A stretch of DNA of 64,000 bases from Thermoplasmatota archaeon (GTDB lineage: Archaea; Thermoplasmatota; Thermoplasmata; Thermoplasmatales; Thermoplasmataceae), in the NCBI GenBank assembly GCA_023489435.1, contig JAMDCA010000020.1, forward strand, positions 1-64,000. Direction: 5' to 3'. The position numbers were made by a program, and so were the translations under genes. Of this stretch, positions 15,607 through 24,906 are shown in pieces (positions within the stretch are counted from its first letter, which is position 1; every line of letters starts with the position of its first letter). Below the pieces are notes generated by a model. That model was given only the letters and a program-made list of their open reading frames with translations, was not told the origin of the DNA and did not search any database.

Positions 15607-18600
15607 AATCCAATTTTGCTTTTCTTTTTCGCAAACACTCTGTACCCCATGTATATGTAAAACCCAATGGCTCCCAATAGAACAAGGTTGACGCCCAGGT
15701 AGACAGGGTTGGCATAAGTTATTTTCACAACCTGGCTCTGGTAAACCTGCGAATTGCTAAGCCGAACCACCACTGACACATAATGGGTGCTTCCGGGGGT
15801 CAATCCGTCCAGGAAGGCATAGCTGGTATTCTGGGAAGTGACTGTCGTAATGCCCGGGCTCAGGAAATTCTGGTTGTTGGACACATACACCTGGTAAATT
15901 GAGAAATTCTGGCCTTTATACGGTGTCCATGAAATATAGCCAAAATAGAAAAGCAGAGGGAAGTAATGTGTTATGGAGACAGATTCTCCCGGTGCGACAG
16001 ATATCTTTGACGGGCTCATCCTGATGTTCAGTACGGTCGAAGACGTGATGTTAAGCGGGGTGCTGAAGTTGTCGTACATTTGTGCCGAAGCGCTGACATT
16101 GTACTTTCCTGTTGTAGGGTAGAGGAAATAATATCCAGTGGAGTTTGTGTAAGATGCATCAGTGGAATTTAACCTCACTAATGCACTTTCTAATGGGAAG
16201 GTATAAATTGCATCCGTCACTGTTCCGGAAAGAATGCTGAAAGGCGCCTTGCTAGGCATAAGGTTGGCCTGAAGGCTCTGATTCTCACCAGGTTGTAGCA
16301 TCAACTTTTCACTCTGGTTGGAATATCCTGCTGCTGAAACGTTAACAGTAACACTCCTCCCGGGCGAAATGCTTCCCACATGGTAACCTCCAGCCTGTGG
16401 AACAGTTACGTTGTCAAAGGTTACTGAAGCATTGGCATTGAACACAAATATGGAAAGGCTGACATTCATGGGGTTAAGTGTTTGGCTGATATTGTGAGAC
16501 CCTGAAAATGTGGAGGCTGCTCCATAAAATCCCGGGGCCGATGCACTTACGGGTGTGCTCAAATTCAAAGCTGGAATCTGCATGCCTGGTCCGCTGTATG
16601 CATAATTGTAGAAATAAAGTGCTGTTATTTCAGTTCCCGGAAAATCTGTGCCATTGATGGTATAGTTCACTGAAACATTGGCCAGATGGATGTCGGGCAG
16701 GGTTATGTTCCTGGTGACAGCATGCAGGACCCCACTTGAGGTGTATGTTGCATTAACGGTGAAGGATCCGCCATTTCTGACATCAAAGACGTTTGAATTA
16801 TGAGATACATTGCCAAGTGCCCAGCTAACTGTCCCTGAAACCCCACTTAGAGTGAATGTAACCTGTGAGGGATAACCATAACTCTGCTGGTAGGTTATTT
16901 CAGGCACAGGTTGTTCTGTGCTTCCAAGTAAAGGATTTTCTGCCTTATCTGAAGTGTAAAACTGGATCTGGCCGCCACTGTAAGTGGCATCTATGGTTGA
17001 ATAGGTCCCAGAGCCGATATAATCATAATGCTCAAAATATGCATATCCCGGTGAAAAAGAAGAGCTTCCATTGCTAATGGAAATTGAGCTGAAAGTGCCT
17101 GGGCTCATCACTGTCAGGTTTGTCTGGGATTCGAACTGTGAGCTTCCAATCATGGGGGGCATTCCACCTGAGAAGTTGAGAAATGCCGGAACGCTTCTGG
17201 TGAACCCATCACTGGTTGTAACTGAAACCGCATACGGATCAATGGAAATTCCCACATTGAAAAGGTTGAGTTTTTCTGAGAGTCCAGGAGGCATTGAATA
17301 GGTCTTTGTATACTGCCTGCCTGATTGTGCCAGCACAAGCATCAGGCTTTCGCCGCTGGAATTGAGTGTTACTCCGAATCTCACAAAATTGCGTGAACTA
17401 TGGTAAAAACCCACATAGTAAAATGTAGTGCCATTGTTAGCCATACCTTCCTGATTCGGGGTAAGGTTTAGGCTAGCAGATATGCTGGTTGCATTGTATG
17501 AACTTGTTCCGTTGAACAGGGCAAACCCGCCATATCCGTCTAACAGATTCTTTGATGCATTAATGAGTGATGCAACCCTGGGTGTGCCAAGACCTGTAAC
17601 CGGGTTCCAGTTTGGACCGTTCAGGTAGTATCCGTTTGTGCCTGACACGATCTGAGTGAAAGAACTGTTGTAAAGTTGCGTCCTTGCAATCTGGTACAGC
17701 AGGGGATTTATGGATGGGAGATGAACGCCCGCATTCTGTTCAATAAGGGCAACTACATCGGCCCATATGGGGGTCGCAACGCTTGTTCCCCCCACAATGT
17801 ATTGTCCTCCGCTGGATATCACGTACACTCCAGTGTACTTGTTTGCATCCATTGCTACATCTGGTACTCCTCTCTTCGTTCCGTTATACCCTTTTGCTGA
17901 TTGCCAGTAGGGCGTATTGAAAACCGTGCTGTAACCTCCACCGCTGCCATATGACTGCCCATTGACTACTCCTCCCCAGCCTGACTGCTGGAACCTATTG
18001 TTTACTGCGTAAAGAGAGGTTCCGCCCACGCTGGTTACATTTGGATCAGACGCAGGAAAATCAACACTGAGCTTGGACCCAGAGTAGGCTCCAGTATCGC
18101 CAGAGGCTGCGAGAACAGATATTCCCTCTGAGGCAGCCTGCGAGTACACCTTTGAATATACTAGCTCAGAATTTGCGGACATTCCAGTTTCAGGAGAACC
18201 CCAGCTCAGGGAGAGGATGTTCGCAAGGTGGTTTGAGACTGCATAACTTACCGTGTTCTGCAATTCATTGGTATAGTCCGAAGTCGAAACCAGCAGGACA
18301 ATTCTGGCAGCGGGTGCAAGTGCATGTGCCCACTCCACATCAGTGGAAGTCTCCATTGCCCAGGTGGCGTTGTAAGAAGCCGGTACTCCATTGGGATATT
18401 TAATCGACAGGTTCAGAGGAGGCAGTCCGTTGACTGCATCAAAGGCCTTGAGGTCGTAGCGGATATTTGGATTACCGTAAGCGTCGACAATTCCAATGGT
18501 AATGCCAGAACCATTGATCCCATGGGCAATTGGCCAGGTAAAATTGTAAGCCCGGGAAAGTACACTTGGGGTAAATGCGAAGGGGATGTTGATATTCTGG

Positions 18601-19007
18601 CCAACATAGGAGTAGTTCAGGGAAGGATTGACAACCGTTTGGTTTTCGTTGTAAAAGAAGTCGATTCCTGAATTAAAGGTAAGGGAACGAAGTGTACGGT
18701 CAACCGAATGGGCCAGCGTGCCAGGAATTGAGAAAGTCCAAAGGAGGCCAAATTTATGGGGTGTTATTCCAATGTGGCTCATGGCATTATCTGCCACAGC
18801 AATGTCATATGGATTGGAAGGTACGTATACCGTAAAATTGGCTTGCTGGGAAAAACTGGATCCGGTTGAGGATGAAAGTGAAAGCTGCGATATTGAAATA
18901 ACACCATGAGCTCCGGAAGATGATGGCATTATGATCATGGAACCGGTCAGCATGATAAATGCGAAAGCAATGGCAGCAATAGTATACCTGAACATCTGCC
19001 GGCTCAA
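15600..19007 (-). CDS. Membrane-anchored sedolisin (S53, kumamolisin-like) acid protease
   Basis: A 1135-residue exported peptidase. Order: signal segment (about 7-27), prodomain (about 38-150), S53 catalytic domain (about 155-490), then about 600 residues of beta-sandwich and carboxypeptidase-regulatory/fibronectin-like modules with many NxS/T sites, and a C-terminal membrane helix (about 1100-1122) followed by KKKSK. The catalytic set is complete: Glu219 and Asp223 in METSTD, Asp304 in ASGDTG, Ser409 in GGTSVATP. Sedolisins work at low pH, as expected outside an acidophile. The gene is divergent from priS with only 39 bases between. It overlaps the metE stop by 7 bases. Confidence 0.9.
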   Translation of the reverse strand: MSRQMFRYTIAAIAFAFIMLTGSMIIMPSSSGAHGVISISQLSLSSSTGSSFSQQANFTVYVPSNPYDIAVADNAMSHIGITPHKFGLLWTFSIPGTLAHSVDRTLRSLTFNSGIDFFYNENQTVVNPSLNYSYVGQNINIPFAFTPSVLSRAYNFTWPIAHGINGSGITIGIVDAYGNPNIRYDLKAFDAVNGLPPLNLSIKYPNGVPASYNATWAMETSTDVEWAHALAPAARIVLLVSTSDYTNELQNTVSYAVSNHLANILSLSWGSPETGMSANSELVYSKVYSQAASEGISVLAASGDTGAYSGSKLSVDFPASDPNVTSVGGTSLYAVNNRFQQSGWGGVVNGQSYGSGGGYSTVFNTPYWQSAKGYNGTKRGVPDVAMDANKYTGVYVISSGGQYIVGGTSVATPIWADVVALIEQNAGVHLPSINPLLYQIARTQLYNSSFTQIVSGTNGYYLNGPNWNPVTGLGTPRVASLINASKNLLDGYGGFALFNGTSSYNATSISASLNLTPNQEGMANNGTTFYYVGFYHSSRNFVRFGVTLNSSGESLMLVLAQSGRQYTKTYSMPPGLSEKLNLFNVGISIDPYAVSVTTSDGFTRSVPAFLNFSGGMPPMIGSSQFESQTNLTVMSPGTFSSISISNGSSSFSPGYAYFEHYDYIGSGTYSTIDATYSGGQIQFYTSDKAENPLLGSTEQPVPEITYQQSYGYPSQVTFTLSGVSGTVSWALGNVSHNSNVFDVRNGGSFTVNATYTSSGVLHAVTRNITLPDIHLANVSVNYTINGTDFPGTEITALYFYNYAYSGPGMQIPALNLSTPVSASAPGFYGAASTFSGSHNISQTLNPMNVSLSIFVFNANASVTFDNVTVPQAGGYHVGSISPGRSVTVNVSAAGYSNQSEKLMLQPGENQSLQANLMPSKAPFSILSGTVTDAIYTFPLESALVRLNSTDASYTNSTGYYFLYPTTGKYNVSASAQMYDNFSTPLNITSSTVLNIRMSPSKISVAPGESVSITHYFPLLFYFGYISWTPYKGQNFSIYQVYVSNNQNFLSPGITTVTSQNTSYAFLDGLTPGSTHYVSVVVRLSNSQVYQSQVVKITYANPVYLGVNLVLLGAIGFYIYMGYRVFAKKKSKIGFQ

Positions 19008-19046
19008 ATGGTAAACCCTATTAATATATTCTGTGATAGCTAGAAG

Positions 19047-20207
19047 TTGCTTCCAGTAGATGATTCTGACCTGAAACTAAAGTCGCTTTTCCAGGGCTAT
19101 TACAGAAACTGGACGGGTAGGGATGTCGATCTCATAGGGGAGAGGGAGTTAGGCTTCATACCCTTCTTTGGGACAATGATACGGCACAGGGCAGTACGGA
19201 ACCTTTCCGATCTTGGTTTCTTTGTAAGGAAGAATACACCAAGGCACATCTACTACTCGACCGCTTATTACAAGACTCCCGATGAGAAGGTGATGAAAGA
19301 GAAGGGATGGAAAGGGGCTGAACTTATCTTTGACCTGGACGCGGACCATCTTTCCGGGGCAGATAAGATGTCATACTCTGAAATTCTGTCGGAAGTTAAA
19401 AAACATACCCAGAGGCTTATTTTCAAATTCCTGATGGACGATCTTGGGTTTGAGGAAAAGGATCTTAAACTCTTCTTCTCAGGAGGAAGGGGTTATCACG
19501 TCCATGTGGTCGAAGACAGCGTTTACCAGATGACATCCGATTCAAGAAGGGAGATTGCCAACTACATCCGCGGCGAAGGCTTTACAACATTCGATGTGAG
19601 AAGATCAATGCAGGAAACCTCCCATAAACTCAGCGGCTGGAAGAAAACAATTGATGACAGCATATGCGGCTTCTACTCCGATCTCCTTGGCAACAGCGAA
19701 AAGCAGGAAATTCTTCATGGGCTGTTGGGAAACATCAGGACAATGCAGAACTATCTCACAGACCTGAACAGGTCAACTCAGGTAGGAGGGAACCTGAAAC
19801 GCATTGAAGTCCTGACAATGCCCGGATTCAGCAAATACCGAATCATGGACAAGAATGACGAAAAAGTCCTGAACTACATAGTGGTAAAGGTGAAGAATGA
19901 GGGACAGTGCGAGATAGATGAGCCGGTAACCACTGATATTCACAGGTTGATCAGGATGCCGCACAGCCTTCATGGGAAGACGGGATTGGCTGTTGTTCCA
20001 ATCAAGCTGGAAGAATTCCTGAATTTTGATCCACTGAAAGATGCCGTCGCAGAGGCATTCAGAAATAATGAGGTAAGGATAAACCTAATGAGGAACTACC
20101 AGATTGACTTTGACGGAGAATCCCACAATTTATTGGCCGGAGAGCAAAGCGTTCCAGGGCCGGTCGGTGTATTCCTCGCTGCCAGCAAATTAGCAAAACT
20201 GCTCTGA
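19047..20207 (+). CDS. priS: DNA primase small (catalytic) subunit
   Basis: A 386-residue archaeal/eukaryotic-type primase subunit that makes RNA primers for replication with PriL (not in this window). The metal-binding pair Asp96-x-Asp98 lies in LIFDLDAD, SGGRGYHVHV (about 143-152) is the second conserved motif, and HRLIRMPHSLHGKTGL is near the C-terminal part. Start is TTG at 19047; no ATG or GTG fits the conserved N-terminus. Length is normal. Confidence 0.93.
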   Translation: MLPVDDSDLKLKSLFQGYYRNWTGRDVDLIGERELGFIPFFGTMIRHRAVRNLSDLGFFVRKNTPRHIYYSTAYYKTPDEKVMKEKGWKGAELIFDLDADHLSGADKMSYSEILSEVKKHTQRLIFKFLMDDLGFEEKDLKLFFSGGRGYHVHVVEDSVYQMTSDSRREIANYIRGEGFTTFDVRRSMQETSHKLSGWKKTIDDSICGFYSDLLGNSEKQEILHGLLGNIRTMQNYLTDLNRSTQVGGNLKRIEVLTMPGFSKYRIMDKNDEKVLNYIVVKVKNEGQCEIDEPVTTDIHRLIRMPHSLHGKTGLAVVPIKLEEFLNFDPLKDAVAEAFRNNEVRINLMRNYQIDFDGESHNLLAGEQSVPGPVGVFLAASKLAKLL

Positions 20208-20287
20208 TGATATGTATAATTATTATTAATTAGAAACTGTTATCATAACTTTCTTATAGCTTGTTACAATCTATTTCTGGTGATAAT

Positions 20288-20707
20288 TTGGAACTAAAAA
20301 ACAGCAAAACTATTGAAAATCTAAAAGCTGGATTTGCAGGTGAATCACAGGCAAACCGGAGATACCTCTATTTCGCCCAGAAAGCAGACGAGGAGGGACT
20401 GCAGGAAGTAGCATCAATATTCAGGTCAACAGCTGACGGGGAAACTGCCCACGCATTTGGCCATCTCAAGTACCTTGCACAGGTTGGAGATCCAGTCACT
20501 GGTGAACCAATTGGCACCACAGAACTGAACCTCAAGTCAGCAATTGCAGGGGAAACATACGAATACACTCAAATGTATCCGGGATTTGCAAAGACTGCAA
20601 GGGAAGAAAGCTTTGAGGATATAGCTCACTGGTTCGAGATTCTTTCAAAAGCAGAAAAATCACACGCAAAGAAATACGAAGACACCTTGTCAAACATGAG
20701 CAAGTAA
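20288..20707 (+). CDS. Rubrerythrin (short, without rubredoxin domain)
   Basis: A 139-residue di-iron peroxidase-type four-helix protein. The iron-ligand motifs are visible: FAGESQANRRY, DGETAHAFGH, IAGETYEY and KAEKSHAKKYE. There is no C-terminal rubredoxin CxxC pair, so it is of the sulerythrin type. I chose TTG 20288 (GGTGA six bases upstream, product begins MELKNSK) over an earlier in-frame TTG at 20261. It removes peroxide in the cytosol. The DUF3501 gene follows after 10 bases. Confidence 0.9.
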   Translation: MELKNSKTIENLKAGFAGESQANRRYLYFAQKADEEGLQEVASIFRSTADGETAHAFGHLKYLAQVGDPVTGEPIGTTELNLKSAIAGETYEYTQMYPGFAKTAREESFEDIAHWFEILSKAEKSHAKKYEDTLSNMSK

Positions 20708-20717
20708 GCTGGTTCCA

Positions 20718-21290
20718 ATGGAGTCTATAAAACCGGTGGAGATCTTCTCCCCGGAAGTTTATAAATCTAAGCGGGATCAAATAACCCGCGAAATCGTTTC
20801 AGAGAAGAAAAAGAGAAGACTGGTAACCAAGACTTTCAGCTTTCTTTTCGAATCAAGAAACACAGTGATGAACCAGATCAATGAAATGGTATTCATCGAG
20901 AATGTCCACGACAGGGAAGAAGTTGACAGGCTTATTAGGGTCTACAGCGACCAGCTCCCTACAGATACCGAACTGAGCGTATCAATGTTCATCGAATTCG
21001 AGGATGAGGAGCAGATGACCAGGGAAATCCCGAAACTGGCAGGCATCGAGAACTCAGTGTTTCTGACATTCGATGGCCATGAAGTCAAGGGGACTCCTGA
21101 GGAAGGGAGATCAACCGAAGTTCTAGAATCAACACTTCAGTATTTGAAGTTCAAGTTCACTAAGGAAGATCATGAGAAATTCAGCAGTTCCAAGAACGTG
21201 TATATTGAAACAAGGAAAGAAGGCTACAATGAAGCAGCCAGGATACCCCCAGACCTTTTGGAAGACCTTAAGGGTGAACTGAGGTTCTAA
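20718..21290 (+). CDS. DUF3501 family protein
   Basis: A 190-residue protein matching DUF3501 along its length: YKSKRDQITREIVSEKKKRR, FLFESRNTVMNQINEMVFIE, DTELSVSMFIEFEDEEQMTR and LKFKFTKEDHEKF. In many bacteria this family sits next to rubrerythrin and a CCG-type iron-sulfur protein, so its place here next to rubrerythrin is meaningful; the iron-sulfur partner is absent. No biochemical function is known to me. Likely cotranscribed with rubrerythrin. Confidence 0.83.
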   Translation: MESIKPVEIFSPEVYKSKRDQITREIVSEKKKRRLVTKTFSFLFESRNTVMNQINEMVFIENVHDREEVDRLIRVYSDQLPTDTELSVSMFIEFEDEEQMTREIPKLAGIENSVFLTFDGHEVKGTPEEGRSTEVLESTLQYLKFKFTKEDHEKFSSSKNVYIETRKEGYNEAARIPPDLLEDLKGELRF

Positions 21291-21646
21291 TCCGGTTGCT
21301 CACTCATTTTTCAAGAGCGTGCATAAAGGTGCCCGGATCCTATTCTTCCAATGAGAAAATGAGTGGATATCCCGTGTCAGGCGGAATAATATCGCTTTCA
21401 TTCCTTTCCTTTCGAAGGGGATTTTCCGCTCAATTTTGTTAAAGGAGCTTGCAAAGGACTTGTTCTAAAACATTCCGCAGTTTCTGATTCAAGGGGGATC
21501 TCTTCATGAGTCTATCCGCGAAGACAGAATTTTTCATGGAAATTTTCCAGTCCCTGGGAAATGCCAATTATTCCTGCCCAATGCTAATTTGAATCAATAA
21601 AAGTGTACTATCGACAGTTTATTTATTTTGAGACAAATAATGTTTC
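21291..21646. other. 356-base intergenic region upstream of the acyl-CoA dehydrogenase
   Basis: No gene or RNA is visible. Near the right end there is a TATA-like TTTATTTATT (about 21618-21627) and an imperfect inverted repeat TGAGACA-N5-TGTTTCA (21629-21647) that touches the start codon; both may control the dehydrogenase gene. Confidence 0.45.
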
Positions 21647-22786
21647 ATGATTGAGGCTAATCTGACCCAGGATGAACTGGACATTCTACAATACGTGAAG
21701 GAATTTGCAGTAAAGGAGGTGAAACCTCTTGCCAGGGAGATAGACAGGAGCAAAGAGGTTCCGGAAAAGCTCATACAAAGAATGCGCGATCTTGGCCTGT
21801 TCCAGAGTTACATTCCGAAAGAATATGGCGGTGCAGGACTCAGCTTCAGTTTCTTGGTAAAGGTAATCGAGGAATTGTCAAAGGCGTGTCCGAGCACTGC
21901 ACTGGTTCTTGACGGTGCACTCACCCTTTTTGCTGACCCGCTGATAATGTTTGGCAGCGAGGATCTCAAGAAGCGTTACCTTAAGAGAACTGCCGAAGGA
22001 GAAATCGGCGGGCTTGCAATCACCGAAACAGGCGCAGGCAGCGATGCAGCGTCCATCAAAACAAGGGCAGAGAAAAAGGGTGACCACTATGTCCTCAATG
22101 GCAGCAAGATATTCATCTCAAATGGCAGGATTTCAAAGTTCTTCGTTGTTTCTGCTGTCACAGACCCATCAAAGGGTCACAGGGGCATCTCCACTTTTGT
22201 TGTTGACTCGGACGTACCTGGGTTCCGTATAAGCCGGGATATAGAAAAACTTGGGATCAGGGGAAGCAGCACGGTTGAACTTGAATTCAATGATGTAGAA
22301 GTACCACTGAACAACATCATAGGGGAGGAAAATTCCGGCTTTAAAGTAGTAATGGAAACTCTGGATTCCGGCAGAATAGCAATAGCAGCGCAGGCCCTTG
22401 GTATAGCCGAGGGTGCGCTGGAGGAAGCTGTAGATTATATAAAGCAGAGGAAACAATTTGGAACCAGCATATCCAGTTTTCAGGGGATACAGTTTATGCT
22501 GGCTGACATGGCAACCCAGATCGACGCTGCAAAACTCCTGACCTACAGGGCTGCTGAGGCATGGGACAAGCACGAGAATGCCATTAAAATTTCATCAGAA
22601 GCCAAGCTGTACGCATCAGATGCGGCCATGAGAATAACAACGGACTGCCTTCAGCTGTTCGGTGGGTATGGATACACAACAGAATTCGACGCAGAGAGGC
22701 ACATGAGGGATGCTAAGATCACACAGATTTATGAAGGCACCAATCAGATTCAGAGGATTATCATAGCGAAGGAGCTGCTACGGTAG
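21647..22786 (+). CDS. Acyl-CoA dehydrogenase
   Basis: A 379-residue FAD enzyme of the acyl-CoA dehydrogenase family, introducing an alpha-beta double bond in fatty or branched-chain acyl-CoA. Signatures are AITETGAGSDA, FISNGRISKF, RKQFGTSISSFQ and QLFGGYGYTTEF. The catalytic base is Glu363 in IYEGTNQIQR, the position used by short/medium-chain enzymes. A crotonase gene lies elsewhere in the window (37024-37761). An imperfect inverted repeat overlaps the start region, and the DUF72 gene overlaps its 3' end. Confidence 0.92.
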   Translation: MIEANLTQDELDILQYVKEFAVKEVKPLAREIDRSKEVPEKLIQRMRDLGLFQSYIPKEYGGAGLSFSFLVKVIEELSKACPSTALVLDGALTLFADPLIMFGSEDLKKRYLKRTAEGEIGGLAITETGAGSDAASIKTRAEKKGDHYVLNGSKIFISNGRISKFFVVSAVTDPSKGHRGISTFVVDSDVPGFRISRDIEKLGIRGSSTVELEFNDVEVPLNNIIGEENSGFKVVMETLDSGRIAIAAQALGIAEGALEEAVDYIKQRKQFGTSISSFQGIQFMLADMATQIDAAKLLTYRAAEAWDKHENAIKISSEAKLYASDAAMRITTDCLQLFGGYGYTTEFDAERHMRDAKITQIYEGTNQIQRIIIAKELLR

Positions 22787-23607
22787 GCAAAATCAGAATA
22801 GGGTGTTCCGGTTGGATTTACCCTGACTGGAATTCTGCCTTTTACAAGAAGGGTGAGAAGGATCGCCTCGCATATTATTCCTCTATTTTTAATGCAGTGG
22901 AGGTGAATTCGACTTTCTATTCACCACTTCCAGGAACAACACTTGCAAAGTGGGCAAAAACCATGAAGGGGCGGGACTTTCTGTTCGCTGTAAAGATTCC
23001 AGGATCAATCACGCATGACAATCTGATTGAAAGGACAAATCAGGCTTGCAGTGAAATGCTGAAGTTCCAGGAGACCCACCTTGATTACCTGTCCGGTGAG
23101 GGCATACTTGGACCAATTTTATTCCAGTTGCCACCCTCCTTCCAGGCAAAGCATATGGACAAACTCATTCAGGTCATCTCATCCTTTGATCACGAAAAAT
23201 TCACCTGTTTCGTAGAACCAAGGCACCGTGAGCTTTATGAAAACAGAGAGTTCCAGGGGGAGCTTGAACGGATGGACGTTTATAAAGTCTCAGTGGACAG
23301 CCCGGCAATGGAACTCCAACATAATTTGCATACCAGTGCCAGAAAACAGTACATAAGGTTTCACGGGAGAAACAATGAACAATGGTTCAAAAAAGGAGCT
23401 GGAAAGCTGGAGAAGTATAATTATCTATATTCAAAGGAAGAGCTGGAATCGTTTATGCGCATTATCTCCCCTCTTGCTTCCAGGGGTGATGAAATCTTCA
23501 TTTTCTTCAACAACCACCCCTCAGGAAAGGCACCGGCAAATGCAATGCAGTTAATGGGGATGCTTGGTTCAAAGCCTCACGCAACAAACCAGAATACTCT
23601 TTTCTGA
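22780..23607 (+). CDS. DUF72 family protein with no canonical start codon
   Basis: The frame encodes a full DUF72 TIM-barrel protein: KIRIGCSGWIYPDWNSAFY at the N-terminus, FNAVEVNSTFY, FLFAVKIPGSITHD, PILFQLPPSF and FFNNHPSGKAPANA. Between the in-frame stop at 22732-22734 and the GTG at 22897 there is no ATG, GTG or TTG, although the conserved N-terminus lies there. I place the start at ACG 22780, five bases after AAGGAG; GTA 22783 or ATC 22792 are alternatives. Starting at GTG 22897 would lose the core motif. DUF72 function is not established. It overlaps the acyl-CoA dehydrogenase gene. Confidence 0.7.
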   Translation, partial: TVGKIRIGCSGWIYPDWNSAFYKKGEKDRLAYYSSIFNAVEVNSTFYSPLPGTTLAKWAKTMKGRDFLFAVKIPGSITHDNLIERTNQACSEMLKFQETHLDYLSGEGILGPILFQLPPSFQAKHMDKLIQVISSFDHEKFTCFVEPRHRELYENREFQGELERMDVYKVSVDSPAMELQHNLHTSARKQYIRFHGRNNEQWFKKGAGKLEKYNYLYSKEELESFMRIISPLASRGDEIFIFFNNHPSGKAPANAMQLMGMLGSKPHATNQNTLF

Positions 23608-23664
23608 CCCATTAACTCTTATAAGGTTACTTCCAATTACAAGGAGAAAGGAGAGCAGTTCCTC

Positions 23665-24906
23665 GTGAATAAAATAGAAAACGGAACCATGGTGGACTTC
23701 ACTTACAAGAACACCAAAATGAAAGGTGTTCTGGTAAGCAGCAGCGAGGGAAACCTGAATATCAAACTTATGAGTGGGTACAACCTGCTTGTCCCGGAGA
23801 ATTCAATTACTGACATAAAACCTTTGAAAACTATCGCTCAGACTGGGGGTTTTGAAGAAAAAGACCTGATTTTTGAGCACGGCCCGAAAAAGGTTGCATT
23901 CATTGGTACTGGAGGAACAATCGCAAGCAGGGTTGATTATATTACTGGGGCAGTTAAGCCCGTCCTCAACCCGGGATTTCTGAGGGAAAGCGTTGCAAAC
24001 CTTTCCAAGTTCACACTTGACATAAGCCTGCTGGAACCAGTCCTTAGTGAAAACATCACCCCAAACGACTGGATCCTTTTTGCGAAGACTGTTAAAGACA
24101 AATTATCAAAAAATCATGGGGCAGTGATTCTTCACGGCACCGATACCATGAGCTATACGGCTTCCGCCCTTTCCTTTATGTTCCAGAACCTGTCTGGCCC
24201 CGTTGTGATGATTGGTTCCCAAAGAAGCAGCGACCGGCCAAGCAGCGACGCATTTCTGAACCTTGAAGCAGGTCTGGAGTTTGCTGCCTCCAATTTTGGA
24301 GAGGTCGGTATAGCAATGCACCAGAACACTTCAGACAATGCAGTGGCCCTTCATAGGGGAGTGAGGGCAAGGAAAATGCATTCCTCAAGGAGAGATGCTT
24401 TCAGGTCAATCGGAGGCAATCCAATCGGAAAGTATGAAAACGGAAGTGTTACAATTTCCCATGAAGCACGAGCACTAAGTGATGAGACAGTGCTGTTGGA
24501 TAAACTTGAGACCTCTGTGGCACTGATATATTTTCACCCCGGCCTCACAGCCGAGGATTTAGCCGCAGTTACAGAAAAGAAAAGGGCAACAGTCATAATG
24601 GGCACCGGCCTTGGCCACACAGGAACCCGCCTTTATCCAGTTATCCGGGATATAGTGGGACGCGGCGACCATGTGCTTATGACAACGCAGTGCCTTTTTG
24701 GAAGTGTTAACATGAATGTTTACTCGACAGGGAGGGAGCTCCTTAAACTCGGAGTCATACCGCTTTCGAATATGCTTCCAGAGGTTGCGATGATAAAATC
24801 CATGCATGTTCTGGCCAATTATCCAGATGGCGAGTTCTCCAAGGTCATGCTTTCAAACCTGCGTGGGGAAACTGTTGACAGGGAATTTCTTGGGGAGGTT
24901 CCATAA
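23665..24906 (+). CDS. gatD: Glu-tRNA(Gln) amidotransferase subunit D
   Basis: A 413-residue archaeal subunit with an N-terminal beta-barrel domain (about 1-70) and an asparaginase-like domain that releases ammonia from Gln/Asn. The threonine motifs are present: FIGTGGTIAS (79-88) and HGTDTMSYT (157-165). Start is GTG 23665 after AAGGAGAAAGGAG. It abuts gatE, its obligate partner, which together convert Glu-tRNA(Gln) to Gln-tRNA(Gln). Confidence 0.95.
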   Translation: MNKIENGTMVDFTYKNTKMKGVLVSSSEGNLNIKLMSGYNLLVPENSITDIKPLKTIAQTGGFEEKDLIFEHGPKKVAFIGTGGTIASRVDYITGAVKPVLNPGFLRESVANLSKFTLDISLLEPVLSENITPNDWILFAKTVKDKLSKNHGAVILHGTDTMSYTASALSFMFQNLSGPVVMIGSQRSSDRPSSDAFLNLEAGLEFAASNFGEVGIAMHQNTSDNAVALHRGVRARKMHSSRRDAFRSIGGNPIGKYENGSVTISHEARALSDETVLLDKLETSVALIYFHPGLTAEDLAAVTEKKRATVIMGTGLGHTGTRLYPVIRDIVGRGDHVLMTTQCLFGSVNMNVYSTGRELLKLGVIPLSNMLPEVAMIKSMHVLANYPDGEFSKVMLSNLRGETVDREFLGEVP

